A stretch of 64,000 nt of DNA. Origin: Mycolicibacterium cosmeticum (GTDB taxonomy: Bacteria; Actinomycetota; Actinomycetes; Mycobacteriales; Mycobacteriaceae). Shown piece after piece: positions 27,397 through 37,881 of this stretch. The DNA is taken from the NCBI RefSeq assembly GCF_000613185.1, contig NZ_CCBB010000001.1, positions 1,054,001-1,118,000 on the forward strand. Direction: 5' to 3'. The position numbers were made by a program, and so were the translations under genes. Every line of letters begins with the position of its first letter. Within the stretch, counting starts at the first letter, position 1. The notes beneath the pieces are model-generated. The model was not told where the DNA came from, ran no database searches, and saw nothing but the letters and a program-made list of their open reading frames with translations.

Positions 27397-28695
27397 GTGT
27401 CTACCGCGCTGTTGACGGACAAGTACGAGCTGACCATGCTCGCGGCCGCCCTGCGGGACGGCTCCGCCCACCGTCGCTGCACCTTCGAGGTGTTCGCCCG
27501 CCGGCTGCCCGAGGGCCGCCGTTACGGTGTGGTGGCGGGCACCGGTCGGTTCCTGGAAGCGCTGGCGGACTTCAGCTTCGACGACGCCGAGTTGGCGTCG
27601 GTGGCCGGGTTTCTGGACCGGGCCACGCTGGACTATCTGGCCGGCTACCGGTTCTCCGGGGACATCGACGGCTACCCCGAGGGTGAGCTGTACTTCCCCG
27701 GCTCCCCCGTGCTGTCGGTACACGGCAGCTTCGCCGAATGCGTCGTGCTGGAAACCCTTGTGCTGTCGATCCTCAACCACGACAGCGCCATCGCCTCGGC
27801 CGCCGCGCGGATGGTCAGCGCCGCCGAAGGCAGGCAACTGATCGAGATGGGATCGCGGCGCACCCACGAGCGGGCCGCCACCGCCGCCGCCCGGGCCGCC
27901 TGGATCGCCGGTTTCGCGGGCACCTCCAATCTGGCCGCCCAACACGATTACGGCGTGCCCGCGCTGGGCACCAGCGCACACGCCTTCACCTTGCTGCACA
28001 CCACCGACGCCGGCCCCGACGAACGCGCGGCCTTCCGGGCGCAGGTCGACGCCCTCGGCGTCGACACGACCCTGCTGGTGGACACCTACGACATCACCAT
28101 CGGCGTGGCGAACGCCATCGCCGTGGCCGGACCCGAGCTGGGCGCGGTGCGCATCGACTCCGGCGACCTCGGTGTGCTGGTGCGGCAGGTGCGTGAGCAA
28201 CTCGACGGGCTGGGTGCCACCGGCACCAAGATCGTGGTCTCCAGCGATCTCGACGAGTTCGCCATCGCCGCGCTGCGCGCCGAGCCCGTCGACAGTTACG
28301 GCGTGGGCACCTCGCTGGTCACCGGCTCCGGTGCCCCCACCGCGGGCATGGTCTACAAGCTGGTCGAGGTCGACGGCCTGGCCGTCCAGAAACGCAGTGC
28401 GCACAAGGAATCTCACGGCGGCCGCAAGGCGGCACTGCGACTGGCCAAACCGTCGGGCACGGTGGTCGAAGAGGTCGTGCACCCGGCCGGGCGCCCGCCG
28501 CAGACCGACTCGAGCCTGACCGCGCGGCCGCTGACCGTCGATCTGGTGCGCGCCGGCGTGCGGGTGGGCGACGGCGCGGACCTGGCGGCCGCCCGGGAGC
28601 GGGTCGCCGCCGGGCTGCACAGTCTGCCGTGGGACGGCCTGGGACTGTCGCGGGGCGAGCCGGCCATTCCGACCCGGCTTGTCACACCCGCGTGA
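27397..28695 (+). CDS. pncB: Nicotinate phosphoribosyltransferase
   Basis: NAD salvage enzyme of 432 aa that joins nicotinate to PRPP. The N-terminus from GTG 27397 reads STALLTDKYELTMLAAALRDG, the classic family start. The autophosphorylated histidine region (FALTLLHTTDAG-like, here SAHAFTLLHTTD) and the phosphate-binding RIDSGDLGVLVRQVRE and VVSSDLDEFAI are present. Its stop overlaps the dinG start (GTGA, 28692-28695). Confidence 0.94.
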   Translation: MSTALLTDKYELTMLAAALRDGSAHRRCTFEVFARRLPEGRRYGVVAGTGRFLEALADFSFDDAELASVAGFLDRATLDYLAGYRFSGDIDGYPEGELYFPGSPVLSVHGSFAECVVLETLVLSILNHDSAIASAAARMVSAAEGRQLIEMGSRRTHERAATAAARAAWIAGFAGTSNLAAQHDYGVPALGTSAHAFTLLHTTDAGPDERAAFRAQVDALGVDTTLLVDTYDITIGVANAIAVAGPELGAVRIDSGDLGVLVRQVREQLDGLGATGTKIVVSSDLDEFAIAALRAEPVDSYGVGTSLVTGSGAPTAGMVYKLVEVDGLAVQKRSAHKESHGGRKAALRLAKPSGTVVEEVVHPAGRPPQTDSSLTARPLTVDLVRAGVRVGDGADLAAARERVAAGLHSLPWDGLGLSRGEPAIPTRLVTPA

Positions 28696-30674
28696 CCGGG
28701 ACACCGGTCAGCGACCTGCTCGCCACCGCCGTCACCGCGCTCGGCGGCAGCCAGCGGCAGGGCCAGATCCAGATGGCCGAGGCGGTGGCCCGGTCCTTCG
28801 ACACCGGCGAACACCTCGCCGTGCAGGCCGGCACCGGCACCGGCAAGTCGCTCGCCTACCTGGTGCCGGCCATGGCGCGGGCCGCGTCCGGGCATGCCCC
28901 GGTGGTCGTCTCCACCGCCACCATCGCGTTGCAACGCCAGCTGGTCGACCGCGATCTGCCCCGGCTCGCCGATGCCCTGGCCACCGCCTTGCCGAGCAAA
29001 CCCACCTTCGCGCTGCTCAAGGGTCGCGGAAACTATCTGTGCCTGAACAAGATCCACAACGGCGCCAATTCCGACCCGGCCGACGACCGGCCGCAGGAGG
29101 AGCTGTTCGACGCGGTTGCCGCGACGGCACTGGGCCGGGACGTGCAGCGGCTGACGAAGTGGTCGTCGGACACCGAGACCGGGGACCGCGACGAACTGGT
29201 GCCCGGTGTGCCGGACCGGTCCTGGAGCCAGGTCAGCGTGTCGGCGCGCGAGTGCATCGGCGTGGCCCGCTGCCCGTTCGGCACCGACTGTTTCTCCGAA
29301 CGGGCCAGGGCCAAGGCGGGCACCGCCGACATCGTCGTCACCAACCACGCGCTGCTGGCCATCGACGCCATCGCCGACGCCTCGGTGCTACCCGAACACG
29401 ACCTGCTGGTCGTCGACGAGGCCCACGAGCTCGTCGACCGGGTCACCGCGGTGGCCACCGGCGAACTGTCGGCCGCGGTGCTCGGAGCGGCGCAGCGCCG
29501 GGTCGGCCGCCTGGTCGCCCCCGAACTCGTCGACCGGCTGGACGCCGCAGGCGCCACCCTGGCCGCGGCCATCCACGACGGCGAACCGGGCCGCATCGAC
29601 TATCTCGACGACGAGCTGGCGACCTACCTGACCGCGCTGCGCGATGCCGCCCACACCGTGCGCTCCGCCATCGACACCGCACCCACCGATCCGCAGGCCG
29701 CCGCGGTGCGGACCGAGGCGATGACGGCGGTGACCGAGATCGGCGATATCGCCGCCCGCATGCTGGATTCCTTCGTGCCGGCCATCCCCGATCGGCTCGA
29801 CGTGGTGTGGCTGGACCACGAGGAGACCAAGAGTTCCGGTAAGCGCGCGACGCTGCGCGTGGCCCCGCTGACGGTGTCGGGTCTGTTGCGCACCAGGATC
29901 TTTGCGCGGTCCACCGTGGTGCTGACATCGGCCACCCTGACCCTGGGCGGCAACTTCGACGCGATGGCCGCCGGCTGGGGTCTCGGCGGTGAGGACACCG
30001 GAACCGCTTGGCGCGGAATCGATGTCGGGTCACCGTTCGAACATGCCAAGTCCGGGATCCTGTACGTCGCCAAACACCTGCCCGCGCCGGGCCGCGACGG
30101 TGTCGGCTCGCAGCAGCAACTCGACGAGATCGCCGCCCTCATCACCGCCGCGGGCGGGCGCACCCTCGGATTGTTCTCCTCGATGCGCGCGGCCAAGGCC
30201 ACCGCCGAGGTGATGTCGACCCGGCTGGACACCCCGGTGCTGTGCCAGGGCGAGGATTCCACGGCCACCCTGGTGCAGCGGTTCGCCGACGACGCCGAGA
30301 CCTCGCTGTTCGGCACGCTGTCGCTGTGGCAGGGCGTCGACGTGCCGGGTCCGTCGCTGTCCCTGGTGATCATCGACCGGATCCCGTTCCCCCGGCCCGA
30401 CGACCCGCTGCTCACCGCGCGGCAACGTGCCATCGCCGCGCGCGGCGGCAACGGGTTCATGGCGGTGGCCGCCAGCCATGCCGCCCTGCTGCTGGCCCAG
30501 GGCGCCGGCCGGCTGTTGCGCCGGGTCGACGACCGCGGCGTGGTCGCCATCCTGGATTCGCGGATGGCGACGGCCCGCTACGGCGGATACCTGCGCTCCT
30601 CGCTGCCGCCGTTCTGGGCGACCACCGACACCGAACGGGTGCTCGCGGCGCTGCGGCGGTTACGCGGCGATTGA
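28692..30674 (+). CDS. dinG: ATP-dependent DNA helicase, DinG/XPD-like with Fe-S cluster
   Basis: Superfamily 2 helicase of 660 aa. Walker A is AGTGTGKS at 46-53; the DEAH box is in LLVVDEAHELVDR; motif VI is in AQGAGRLLRR. Four cysteines between the ATPase motifs (NYLC, ARECIG, ARCPFG, TDCF) fit the 4Fe-4S cluster of the XPD/DinG group. It should unwind DNA 5' to 3', acting on repair intermediates. The GTG start at 28692 is coupled to pncB by a 4-bp overlap, as in M. tuberculosis. Confidence 0.93.
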   Translation: MTGTPVSDLLATAVTALGGSQRQGQIQMAEAVARSFDTGEHLAVQAGTGTGKSLAYLVPAMARAASGHAPVVVSTATIALQRQLVDRDLPRLADALATALPSKPTFALLKGRGNYLCLNKIHNGANSDPADDRPQEELFDAVAATALGRDVQRLTKWSSDTETGDRDELVPGVPDRSWSQVSVSARECIGVARCPFGTDCFSERARAKAGTADIVVTNHALLAIDAIADASVLPEHDLLVVDEAHELVDRVTAVATGELSAAVLGAAQRRVGRLVAPELVDRLDAAGATLAAAIHDGEPGRIDYLDDELATYLTALRDAAHTVRSAIDTAPTDPQAAAVRTEAMTAVTEIGDIAARMLDSFVPAIPDRLDVVWLDHEETKSSGKRATLRVAPLTVSGLLRTRIFARSTVVLTSATLTLGGNFDAMAAGWGLGGEDTGTAWRGIDVGSPFEHAKSGILYVAKHLPAPGRDGVGSQQQLDEIAALITAAGGRTLGLFSSMRAAKATAEVMSTRLDTPVLCQGEDSTATLVQRFADDAETSLFGTLSLWQGVDVPGPSLSLVIIDRIPFPRPDDPLLTARQRAIAARGGNGFMAVAASHAALLLAQGAGRLLRRVDDRGVVAILDSRMATARYGGYLRSSLPPFWATTDTERVLAALRRLRGD

Positions 30675-30717
30675 TCAACCGGCCCCGCACAGCGCCAGGT
30701 CACCTATCCTTTCGGTC

Positions 30718-32163
30718 ATGAATCGGCGGAGGCTGGCGGGCATCCGAATGGGCGGGGTGTTCGCCGCGTGCGCACTGCTGCTGCTCACGTCCTGCGCAAA
30801 CACCCTGCAGGGCCACGCGGTATCGGTGTTCGCCGACCCGTTCCGGGTGGCCGGGATGCCCGCCACCGACGGCCCGACGGGGCTGCGCGACGACGCCGCG
30901 GACCCGACCCGCGAGGTGCGCGACACCGACGGCGGCGAGATCGACCATCTGGCCGCGAGTTCGGTCAGCGATATCGAGGAGTTCTGGCAGCAGGCGTACC
31001 CGGAGGCGTTCGACGGTGACTTTGCCCCCGTCGACGAGTTGATCTCGTGGGACGCCGACGGATTCGACGGTGTGTTCTGCGACTCGGACACCTACAACCT
31101 GGTCAACGCCGCGTTCTGCCACGACGACAACACCATCGGCTGGGATCGCGGGGTGCTGCTGCCCTCGCTGCGCAAGGCCAACGGTGACATGGCCGTCACC
31201 ATGGTGCTGGCCCACGAGTACGGGCACGCGGTGCAGAAGCAGGCCGGACTGGCCGGCCGATCCACCCCCACCCTGGTGTCCGAGCAACAGGCCGACTGCC
31301 TGGCCGGGGTGTACCTGCGCTGGGTCGCCGAAGGGCACTCCAAACGCTTCACCCTGTCCACCGGCGACGGCCTGAACAACATTCTGGCGGCGATGATCTC
31401 GTTCCGCGATCCGCTGCTCAACGAGGGCGATGCGGCGGTCGGCGAGGACGAACACGGTTCGGCGTTCGAGCGGGTGTCGGCCTTCCAGTTCGGTTTCACC
31501 GAGGGTGCGGCGTCGTGTGCGTCGATCGACCCGGCCGAGATCAAGCAGCGCCGCGGCGACCTGCCGGTCTTGCTGCCCGAGGATCAGTCCGGCGAACTGC
31601 AGATCACCGAATCGTCGGTGCGTTCGATCGTCGACGCGATGGGCATCCTGTTCGCCCCGCCCAACCCGCCGCAGCTGCGCTTCGACCGCACGGACTGCCC
31701 CGATGCGCACTCCGACGCCGCGGTGACCTTCTGCCCGGCCGACAACACCATCGCGGTGGACCTGCCGGCGCTGGAAGCGATGGGCGCGCAGTCCGACGAC
31801 GACGGGACCGGCCTGACGACCGGGGACAACACCGCGTACTCGGTGCTGGTGTCCCGCTACATGCAGTCGATCCAGCACCAGCGCGGCGGGGTGGCGCTCG
31901 ACAGCGCCGCGGCCGCGCTGCGCACCGCCTGCCTGACCGGCGTCGCGACGGTGAAGATGACCGACGAGGTGAACACACCGGACGGCAACACGATTCAGCT
32001 CACCGCCGGCGATGTCGACGAAGCCGTCTCCGGCATCCTCATCAACGGGCTGGCCGCCAGCGACGTCAACGGCGAATCGGTGCCCTCGGGGTTCTCGCGG
32101 ATCGACGCGTTCCGGGTCGGCGTGCTCGGCGACCAGGACCGCTGCTTCAAACGGTTCCCGTGA
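30718..32163 (+). CDS. Lipoprotein zinc metallopeptidase, copy 2
   Basis: Protein of 481 aa, paralogous to 2918-4363 along its length and equal in size. Signal peptide with lipobox LTSC (Cys26); zinc motif HEYGH at 166-170; EQQAD with Glu189. Shared stretches with copy 1 include QGHAVS/DGHAVS after the lipidation site and the C-terminal TAGDVDEAVSGILINGLAASDV. Unlike copy 1 it has no kinase next to it. It lies between dinG and glgP, where M. tuberculosis has no such gene. Confidence 0.85.
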   Translation: MNRRRLAGIRMGGVFAACALLLLTSCANTLQGHAVSVFADPFRVAGMPATDGPTGLRDDAADPTREVRDTDGGEIDHLAASSVSDIEEFWQQAYPEAFDGDFAPVDELISWDADGFDGVFCDSDTYNLVNAAFCHDDNTIGWDRGVLLPSLRKANGDMAVTMVLAHEYGHAVQKQAGLAGRSTPTLVSEQQADCLAGVYLRWVAEGHSKRFTLSTGDGLNNILAAMISFRDPLLNEGDAAVGEDEHGSAFERVSAFQFGFTEGAASCASIDPAEIKQRRGDLPVLLPEDQSGELQITESSVRSIVDAMGILFAPPNPPQLRFDRTDCPDAHSDAAVTFCPADNTIAVDLPALEAMGAQSDDDGTGLTTGDNTAYSVLVSRYMQSIQHQRGGVALDSAAAALRTACLTGVATVKMTDEVNTPDGNTIQLTAGDVDEAVSGILINGLAASDVNGESVPSGFSRIDAFRVGVLGDQDRCFKRFP

Positions 32164-32173
32164 GCGGCCCGGC

Positions 32174-33025
32174 TCACCCGACCGGAAGCCGCAGCACGTA
32201 GCCCGCCTCCAGGGCGACCCACAGCGCACCGTCGGGGGCCACCGCCAGCCCGTGCGGCTCGCTACCCGCCGGCAGGTCGATGGTGGCCACCTCGCCGTCG
32301 GCGCCGACCCGCGCCAGCTGGTCGGCGCCCCACAGGCTGACCCACACGCCGTCGGCCGCGTCGGCCACCACCGCGTGCGGCTTGCCGGGCAGGTCGAGTT
32401 CCTGGATGGCCTCGTTCATCGGGATGCGGCCGAGTTTGTCGGCGCCGATGGCGGTGAACCACACCGCGTCGTCATGGGTCGCGGTGATGCCCACCGGCCC
32501 GGCCGACGGCGTCGGGGTCTGCCGGATGCTGACTGTGCCCTTCATGTCCACCCGGCCGATCGCACTGGCGGTGTTGAGGGTGAACCACACCGCGCCGTCG
32601 GGTCCGGCGGTGATCATCGACGGGGTGCCGCCGGGCACCGCCACCACGTCGACGTCGCCATCGGGGTCGACCCGCCCCACCGCACCCGAGCCCATCGCGG
32701 TGAACCACAGCGCATCGTCCGGGCCCACGCAGAGCCCGAAAGGCACACTGCCATGCGGTAATTCGATACTGGTGTGGGTGCCGTCGCGCTCGATGCGGCC
32801 GATCCGGTCATCCCCACTGCGGGTGAACCAGAGCGCCCCGTCGGGGCCGACGGTGATGATGGACGGCTTGCTCTGCGGATGCACCGGATAGACGTCGAGC
32901 CGGCCGTCGGCGGCGATGCGCGCGATCTCGCCGCTGTGCACGAGCGTCGCCCACACGGCCCCGTCGGGTCCGGCGGCCAGGGCGTACGGCCCGCCGGGCA
33001 CGGCGACGTCGAGGGCCCGGCTCAC
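32174..33025 (-). CDS. Vgb-like beta-propeller protein (streptogramin lyase family)
   Basis: Protein of 283 aa built of about seven repeats of roughly 42 residues, each with GPDGA(V/L)WFT-like strands (visible at least six times), a seven-bladed propeller like virginiamycin B lyase. Catalytic His/Glu residues of Vgb cannot be assigned by eye, so lyase activity is not assured; many Vgb-like proteins are not resistance enzymes. Its GTG overlaps the glgP stop (GTGA, 33022-33025), so it is translated with glgP. Confidence 0.8.
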   Translation of the reverse strand: MSRALDVAVPGGPYALAAGPDGAVWATLVHSGEIARIAADGRLDVYPVHPQSKPSIITVGPDGALWFTRSGDDRIGRIERDGTHTSIELPHGSVPFGLCVGPDDALWFTAMGSGAVGRVDPDGDVDVVAVPGGTPSMITAGPDGAVWFTLNTASAIGRVDMKGTVSIRQTPTPSAGPVGITATHDDAVWFTAIGADKLGRIPMNEAIQELDLPGKPHAVVADAADGVWVSLWGADQLARVGADGEVATIDLPAGSEPHGLAVAPDGALWVALEAGYVLRLPVG

Positions 33026-35640
33026 GACGCGAGCGTGACGAGACCGAGCTCGTTGGCGCCGGCCAGCAGCCGGTGATGCGGCAGTACCCGCACCGTGTAG
33101 CCGACCGAGCCGGCGACGGGCAGCGGCGTGCTGGTGGAGAAGATGTGCTTGCCGCCGTCGGCGGTGCTGATGTGCGCCATCGGCACGGTCACCGGGTTCT
33201 GCAGCACATCGGCGGCATCGACACCGCCGACCACGGCCTGCACCACCACCTCGTCGGGCGCCAGTCCGGCCAGGTCCACCGTGGCGGTCAGGGTCAGCTC
33301 GCTGCCCAGCAGCGGAGTGTCGGGCAACCCGTAGCTGTCCACGTCCGTGATCTGGATCTTCGGCCAGGCCTCGGTGACCCGCCGCCGGTAGTCCGCCAGC
33401 TGCCGGGCGGCACCGAAGGGATCACTGGACGAATCGCCGTCGGGTCCTTCACCGGATTCCAGGGTGGCCCGCAGCGATTGCGCCGCGGGTGCGTAGTACT
33501 TCTCGGTGTAGTCCCGCACCATCCGCGACGCCAGCACCTTGGGGCCGAGCACCTGCAGGGTGTGGCGCACCATCTCGACCCACCGGGTCGGCACGCCGTG
33601 TTCGTTGCGTTCGTAGAACTTGGGCGTGACCGAGGATTCCAGCAGGTCGTACAGCGCACCGGCCTCGATGTCGTCGCGACGGCCCTCGTCGGCCAGGCCG
33701 TCGGCGGTCGGGATCTCCCACCCGTTCTCGCCGTCGTACCACTCGTCCCACCAGCCGTCGCGGATGGACAGGTTCAGGCCGCCGTTGAGCGCGCTCTTCA
33801 TGCCCGAGGTCCCGCAGGCCTCCAGTGGGCGCAGCGGGTTGTTCAGCCAGACGTCGCAGCCCCAGTACAGCAGCCGGGCCATCGACATGTCGTAGTCCGG
33901 CAGGAACGCGATGCGGTGCCGCACCTCGGGGCGGTCGGCGAAGCGCACGATCTGCTGGATCAGTGCCTTGCCACCGTCGTCGGCGGGGTGCGATTTACCG
34001 GCCACGATCAACTGCACCGGCCGCTTCTCGTCGAGCAGCAGCTTCTCCAGCCGGTCCGGATCACGCAGCATCAGGGTCAACCGCTTGTAGGTCGGCACCC
34101 GCCGCGCGAACCCGACGGTCAGCACCTCCGGGTCGAACGCGGTGGCGATCCAGCCCAGCTCGGCTTCCGAGGCGCCGCGCTCCAGCCAGGACCGGCGCAG
34201 CCGGGCCCGGACGTCGTCGACCAGCAGGGCGCGCAGCTGGGACCGGATCCACCACAGGTGGCCGGGGTCGACCTGCTGCAGTCGCTGCCAGGTCTGCGCC
34301 TCGTTGAGTGAACCCAGGTCGTCGCCGACCAGTTCGCGCGCGAGTTCGATCCACTGCGGGGCGGCCCACGTCGGCGCGTGCACCCCGTTGGTGATCGAAC
34401 CGATCGGCACCTCGGTGGCGTCGAACCCGGGCCACAGCTCGCTGAACATCTCCCGGCTGACCCGGCCGTGCAGCAGCGACACCCCGTTGGCGCGCTGGGC
34501 CAGCCGCAGCCCCATATGCGCCATATTGAACTTGGATGGATCGTCCTCGGCGCCGAAGGCGATGATCCGGTCCAACGGAACACCGGGCAGCAGAGCCGAA
34601 TTCGCGTCGGCCCCGGCACCGAAGTAGCGTTTGACCAACTCGACGGGGAACCGGTCGATACCGGCGGGCACCGGGGTGTGGGTGGTGAACACCGTCGACG
34701 AGCGCACCACGGTGAGCGCGGTGTCGAAATCCAGACCGGCATCGATGAGCTCACGGATCCGCTCGGCACCGAGGAAGCCGGCGTGCCCCTCGTTCATGTG
34801 GAACACCTCGGGCGCGGGGCGGCCTTCGATCTCGGTGTACGCGCGGATGGCACGCACCCCGCCGACGCCGGCCAGGATCTCCTGTTTGATGCGGTGTTCC
34901 TGATCCCCGCCGTAGAGCCGGTCGGTGACGGTGCGCAGGTCGTGCTCGTTCTCACCGATGTCGGAATCGAGCAGCAGCAATGGGATTCGACCCACCTGGG
35001 CCACCCAGACATGGGCGAACAGTGTCGCATCGTCGGGCAGCGCAAGCTCGATGAGCACCGGCTCCCCGTCGGCCCGGGTCAGCAGGCGCAGCGGCAGGCC
35101 CTGCGGATCGAGCGACGGATAGTTCTCGTGCTGCCAACCGTCGGCGGTCAGCGACTGGCGGAAATAACCGGACCGGTAGTACAGGCCGACACCGATCAGC
35201 GGCAGGCCGAGGTCCGACGCCGATTTCAGGTGGTCACCGGCGAGGATGCCCAAGCCACCCGAGTAGTTGGGCAACACCTCGGCGACGCCGAACTCCATGG
35301 AGAAATAAGCGATCCCGCTGGGCAGGGCGTCCCCGGCGGCCTGCTTCTCCTGATACCAGAGCGGACGGGCCAGGTAGTCGTCCAGGTCCGCGGCCAACCG
35401 GTCGACGCGGTCCAGGAAACCGCCGTCGACCGCGAGCTCGTCCAGACGCTGGGGGCTGACGCCGCCCAGCAGCGCCACGGGATCCTGGCCGACCTGCTGC
35501 CACAGGTCGGGGTCGATGGCCGCGAACAGGTCCTGGGTCGGTTTGTGCCATGACCACCGCAGGTTGACGGACAGGCGCTCCAGCGCGCCGAGGCGGTCGG
35601 GCAGGTGTGCTCGGACAGTGAACCGACGAAGAGCTTTCAC
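33022..35640 (-). CDS. glgP: Alpha-glucan (maltodextrin/glycogen) phosphorylase
   Basis: PLP-dependent phosphorylase of 872 aa that releases glucose-1-phosphate from alpha-1,4-glucan. The N-terminal [10 protein letters not shown] and the [20 protein letters not shown] block are typical of the short GlgP/AgpA type. The C-terminal [19 protein letters not shown] and [16 protein letters not shown] contain the PLP/phosphate site region. It is divergent from glgE-glgB, grouping glucan breakdown with synthesis. Confidence 0.95.
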   Translation of the reverse strand: MKALRRFTVRAHLPDRLGALERLSVNLRWSWHKPTQDLFAAIDPDLWQQVGQDPVALLGGVSPQRLDELAVDGGFLDRVDRLAADLDDYLARPLWYQEKQAAGDALPSGIAYFSMEFGVAEVLPNYSGGLGILAGDHLKSASDLGLPLIGVGLYYRSGYFRQSLTADGWQHENYPSLDPQGLPLRLLTRADGEPVLIELALPDDATLFAHVWVAQVGRIPLLLLDSDIGENEHDLRTVTDRLYGGDQEHRIKQEILAGVGGVRAIRAYTEIEGRPAPEVFHMNEGHAGFLGAERIRELIDAGLDFDTALTVVRSSTVFTTHTPVPAGIDRFPVELVKRYFGAGADANSALLPGVPLDRIIAFGAEDDPSKFNMAHMGLRLAQRANGVSLLHGRVSREMFSELWPGFDATEVPIGSITNGVHAPTWAAPQWIELARELVGDDLGSLNEAQTWQRLQQVDPGHLWWIRSQLRALLVDDVRARLRRSWLERGASEAELGWIATAFDPEVLTVGFARRVPTYKRLTLMLRDPDRLEKLLLDEKRPVQLIVAGKSHPADDGGKALIQQIVRFADRPEVRHRIAFLPDYDMSMARLLYWGCDVWLNNPLRPLEACGTSGMKSALNGGLNLSIRDGWWDEWYDGENGWEIPTADGLADEGRRDDIEAGALYDLLESSVTPKFYERNEHGVPTRWVEMVRHTLQVLGPKVLASRMVRDYTEKYYAPAAQSLRATLESGEGPDGDSSSDPFGAARQLADYRRRVTEAWPKIQITDVDSYGLPDTPLLGSELTLTATVDLAGLAPDEVVVQAVVGGVDAADVLQNPVTVPMAHISTADGGKHIFSTSTPLPVAGSVGYTVRVLPHHRLLAGANELGLVTLAS

Positions 35641-35807
35641 GTGACTTCACCTTACTGACTCCGTCGCGGCGTAGCAGGGCGTCTCATAACGTGAGCCGAC
35701 GGGTGGATTACAGAGTGACCTCATCGGGCACTCTGGGGCCGAGGGAGCACTACGGTGGTTGGCAACGCGCGGTGAAAGAGCCGCGCCCGCAAAAGGGAGT
35801 GGGATGG

Positions 35808-37877
35808 GTGCCCGGTCGTATCGAGATCGATGACGTCGCGCCCGTACTGTCCGGCGGCCGTTTCCCGGCCAAGGCCGTGGTCGGCGAAGTGGTACCCGTG
35901 AGCGCGGCGGTGTGGCGGGAAGGCCACGACGCGGTGGCCGCGACGCTGGTGGTGCGTTACCACGGCTCGGCATATCCGCAGTTGGTCGAGGATCCGCCGG
36001 GCCTGTCGTCCGAACCGCGGCGCCCGGTCACGCCACCGCGCATCAAACCGCAGGCCCTGCCGATGGAACTGGGACGCACCCCCGATGTGTTCCACGGCCA
36101 GTTCACCCCGGACAGGGTTGGATTGTGGACGTACCGGGTAGACGGCTGGGGTGACCCGATCAGCACCTGGCGTAAGGCGGTCACCGCCAAACTCGACGCG
36201 GGTCAGGGCGAGACCGAACTGTCCAATGATCTGCTGGTCGGTGCCCAGCTGCTGGAGCGCGCGTCGACCGGCGTTCCGCGCGAACACCGGGAGCCGCTGC
36301 TGGCCGCGGCCGCGGCCCTGCGCACACCGGGGGATCCACTGACCCGCGCCGCGGCCGCCCTGTCCCCCGCGGTCGGCGAGCTGCTGCACAAGTATCCGCT
36401 GCGCGAATTGCTCACCCGCGGTGATCAATACGGCGTCTGGGTGGACCGCCCGCTGGCCCGGTTCTCGGCGTGGTACGAGCTGTTTCCGCGGTCGACCGGA
36501 GGCTGGGACGCCGACGGGAAACCGGTGCACGGCACCTTCGCCACCGCGGCCAAGGATCTGCCGCGCATCGCCCGGATGGGCTTCGACGTGGTCTACCTGC
36601 CCCCGATCCATCCGATCGGCAAGGTGCACCGCAAGGGCCGCAACAACTCGGTGACCGCCGAACCCGACGATGTCGGCTCGCCGTGGGCGATCGGCAGTGA
36701 CGAGGGCGGCCATGATGCCGTGCATCCCGACCTGGGCGGTATCGAGGCGTTCGACGATTTCGTCGCTGCCGCAACCGATCAGGGACTGGAGGTGGCGCTG
36801 GACCTGGCCCTGCAGTGCGCCCCGGACCATCCGTGGGCCAAGGCGCACCCGGAATGGTTCACCGTATTGCCCGACGGGACCATCGCCTACGCGGAGAATC
36901 CGCCGAAGAAGTACCAGGACATCTATCCGCTGAACTTCGACAACGACCCGGCCGGCCTGTACGAGGAAGTGCTGCGGGTGGTGCGGCACTGGATATCGCA
37001 TGGCGTCAAGGTCTTCCGCGTCGACAACCCGCACACCAAGCCGCCCAACTTCTGGGCCTGGCTGATCGGCAAGGTCAAGGACGAGCACCCGGACGTGCTG
37101 TTCCTGTCCGAGGCGTTCACCCGCCCGGCCCGGTTGTACGGTTTGGCCAAACTCGGCTTCACGCAGTCGTATTCGTACTTCACCTGGCGCACCGCCAAAT
37201 GGGAGATCACCGAATTCGGCGAGGAGATCGCGAAGTACGCCGACTGCGCCCGCCCCAACCTGTTCGTCAACACGCCCGACATCCTGCACGAGTCGCTGCA
37301 GCACGGCGGGCCGGGCATGTTCGCCATCAGGGCGGCGCTGGCCGCCACCCTGAGTTCGGCGTGGGGTGTGTACTCCGGTTACGAGCTCTTCGAGCACGAA
37401 GCGGTGAAGCCCGGGAGCGAGGAGTACCTCAACTCCGAGAAGTACGAACTGCGGCCCCGTGATTTCGAGGCAGCGCTGGCCGCCGGCCGGTCCCTTGAAC
37501 CGTTCCTGGCCAGGCTCAACGAGATTCGGCGACTGCACCCCGCATTGGCGCAGCTGCGCACCATCACGTTCCACCACATCGACAACGACGCGCTGCTGGC
37601 CTACAGCAAGTTCGACCCGGTCAGCGGCGATTGCGTCCTGGTGGTGGTGACGCTCAACGCGTTCGGCCCGGAGGAAGGCACGCTCTGGCTGGACATGGGC
37701 GCTCTCGGCATGGAGCCCTACGAGCGGTTCTGGGTGCGCGATGAGATCACCGGCGAGGAATACCAGTGGGGCCAGTCCAATTACGTGCGCCTGGACCCCG
37801 TCAAGACAATCGCCCATGTGATCAACATGCCGTTGATCCCGCACGACGCCCGACTGAACCTTCTGCGAAGGGAGTGA
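35808..37877 (+). CDS. glgE: Alpha-1,4-glucan:maltose-1-phosphate maltosyltransferase
   Basis: GH13 enzyme of 689 aa that extends alpha-glucan with maltose from maltose-1-phosphate, the key enzyme of mycobacterial trehalose-to-glucan conversion. The region [17 protein letters not shown] contains the nucleophilic Asp, and [10 protein letters not shown] the acid/base Glu. GTG 35808 was chosen because AAAGGGAG ends 8 bp before it and it gives [13 protein letters not shown] as in relatives; GTG 35772 is an alternative. It is followed by glgB after 4 bp. Confidence 0.94.
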   Translation: MPGRIEIDDVAPVLSGGRFPAKAVVGEVVPVSAAVWREGHDAVAATLVVRYHGSAYPQLVEDPPGLSSEPRRPVTPPRIKPQALPMELGRTPDVFHGQFTPDRVGLWTYRVDGWGDPISTWRKAVTAKLDAGQGETELSNDLLVGAQLLERASTGVPREHREPLLAAAAALRTPGDPLTRAAAALSPAVGELLHKYPLRELLTRGDQYGVWVDRPLARFSAWYELFPRSTGGWDADGKPVHGTFATAAKDLPRIARMGFDVVYLPPIHPIGKVHRKGRNNSVTAEPDDVGSPWAIGSDEGGHDAVHPDLGGIEAFDDFVAAATDQGLEVALDLALQCAPDHPWAKAHPEWFTVLPDGTIAYAENPPKKYQDIYPLNFDNDPAGLYEEVLRVVRHWISHGVKVFRVDNPHTKPPNFWAWLIGKVKDEHPDVLFLSEAFTRPARLYGLAKLGFTQSYSYFTWRTAKWEITEFGEEIAKYADCARPNLFVNTPDILHESLQHGGPGMFAIRAALAATLSSAWGVYSGYELFEHEAVKPGSEEYLNSEKYELRPRDFEAALAAGRSLEPFLARLNEIRRLHPALAQLRTITFHHIDNDALLAYSKFDPVSGDCVLVVVTLNAFGPEEGTLWLDMGALGMEPYERFWVRDEITGEEYQWGQSNYVRLDPVKTIAHVINMPLIPHDARLNLLRRE

Positions 37878-37881
37878 ACCG

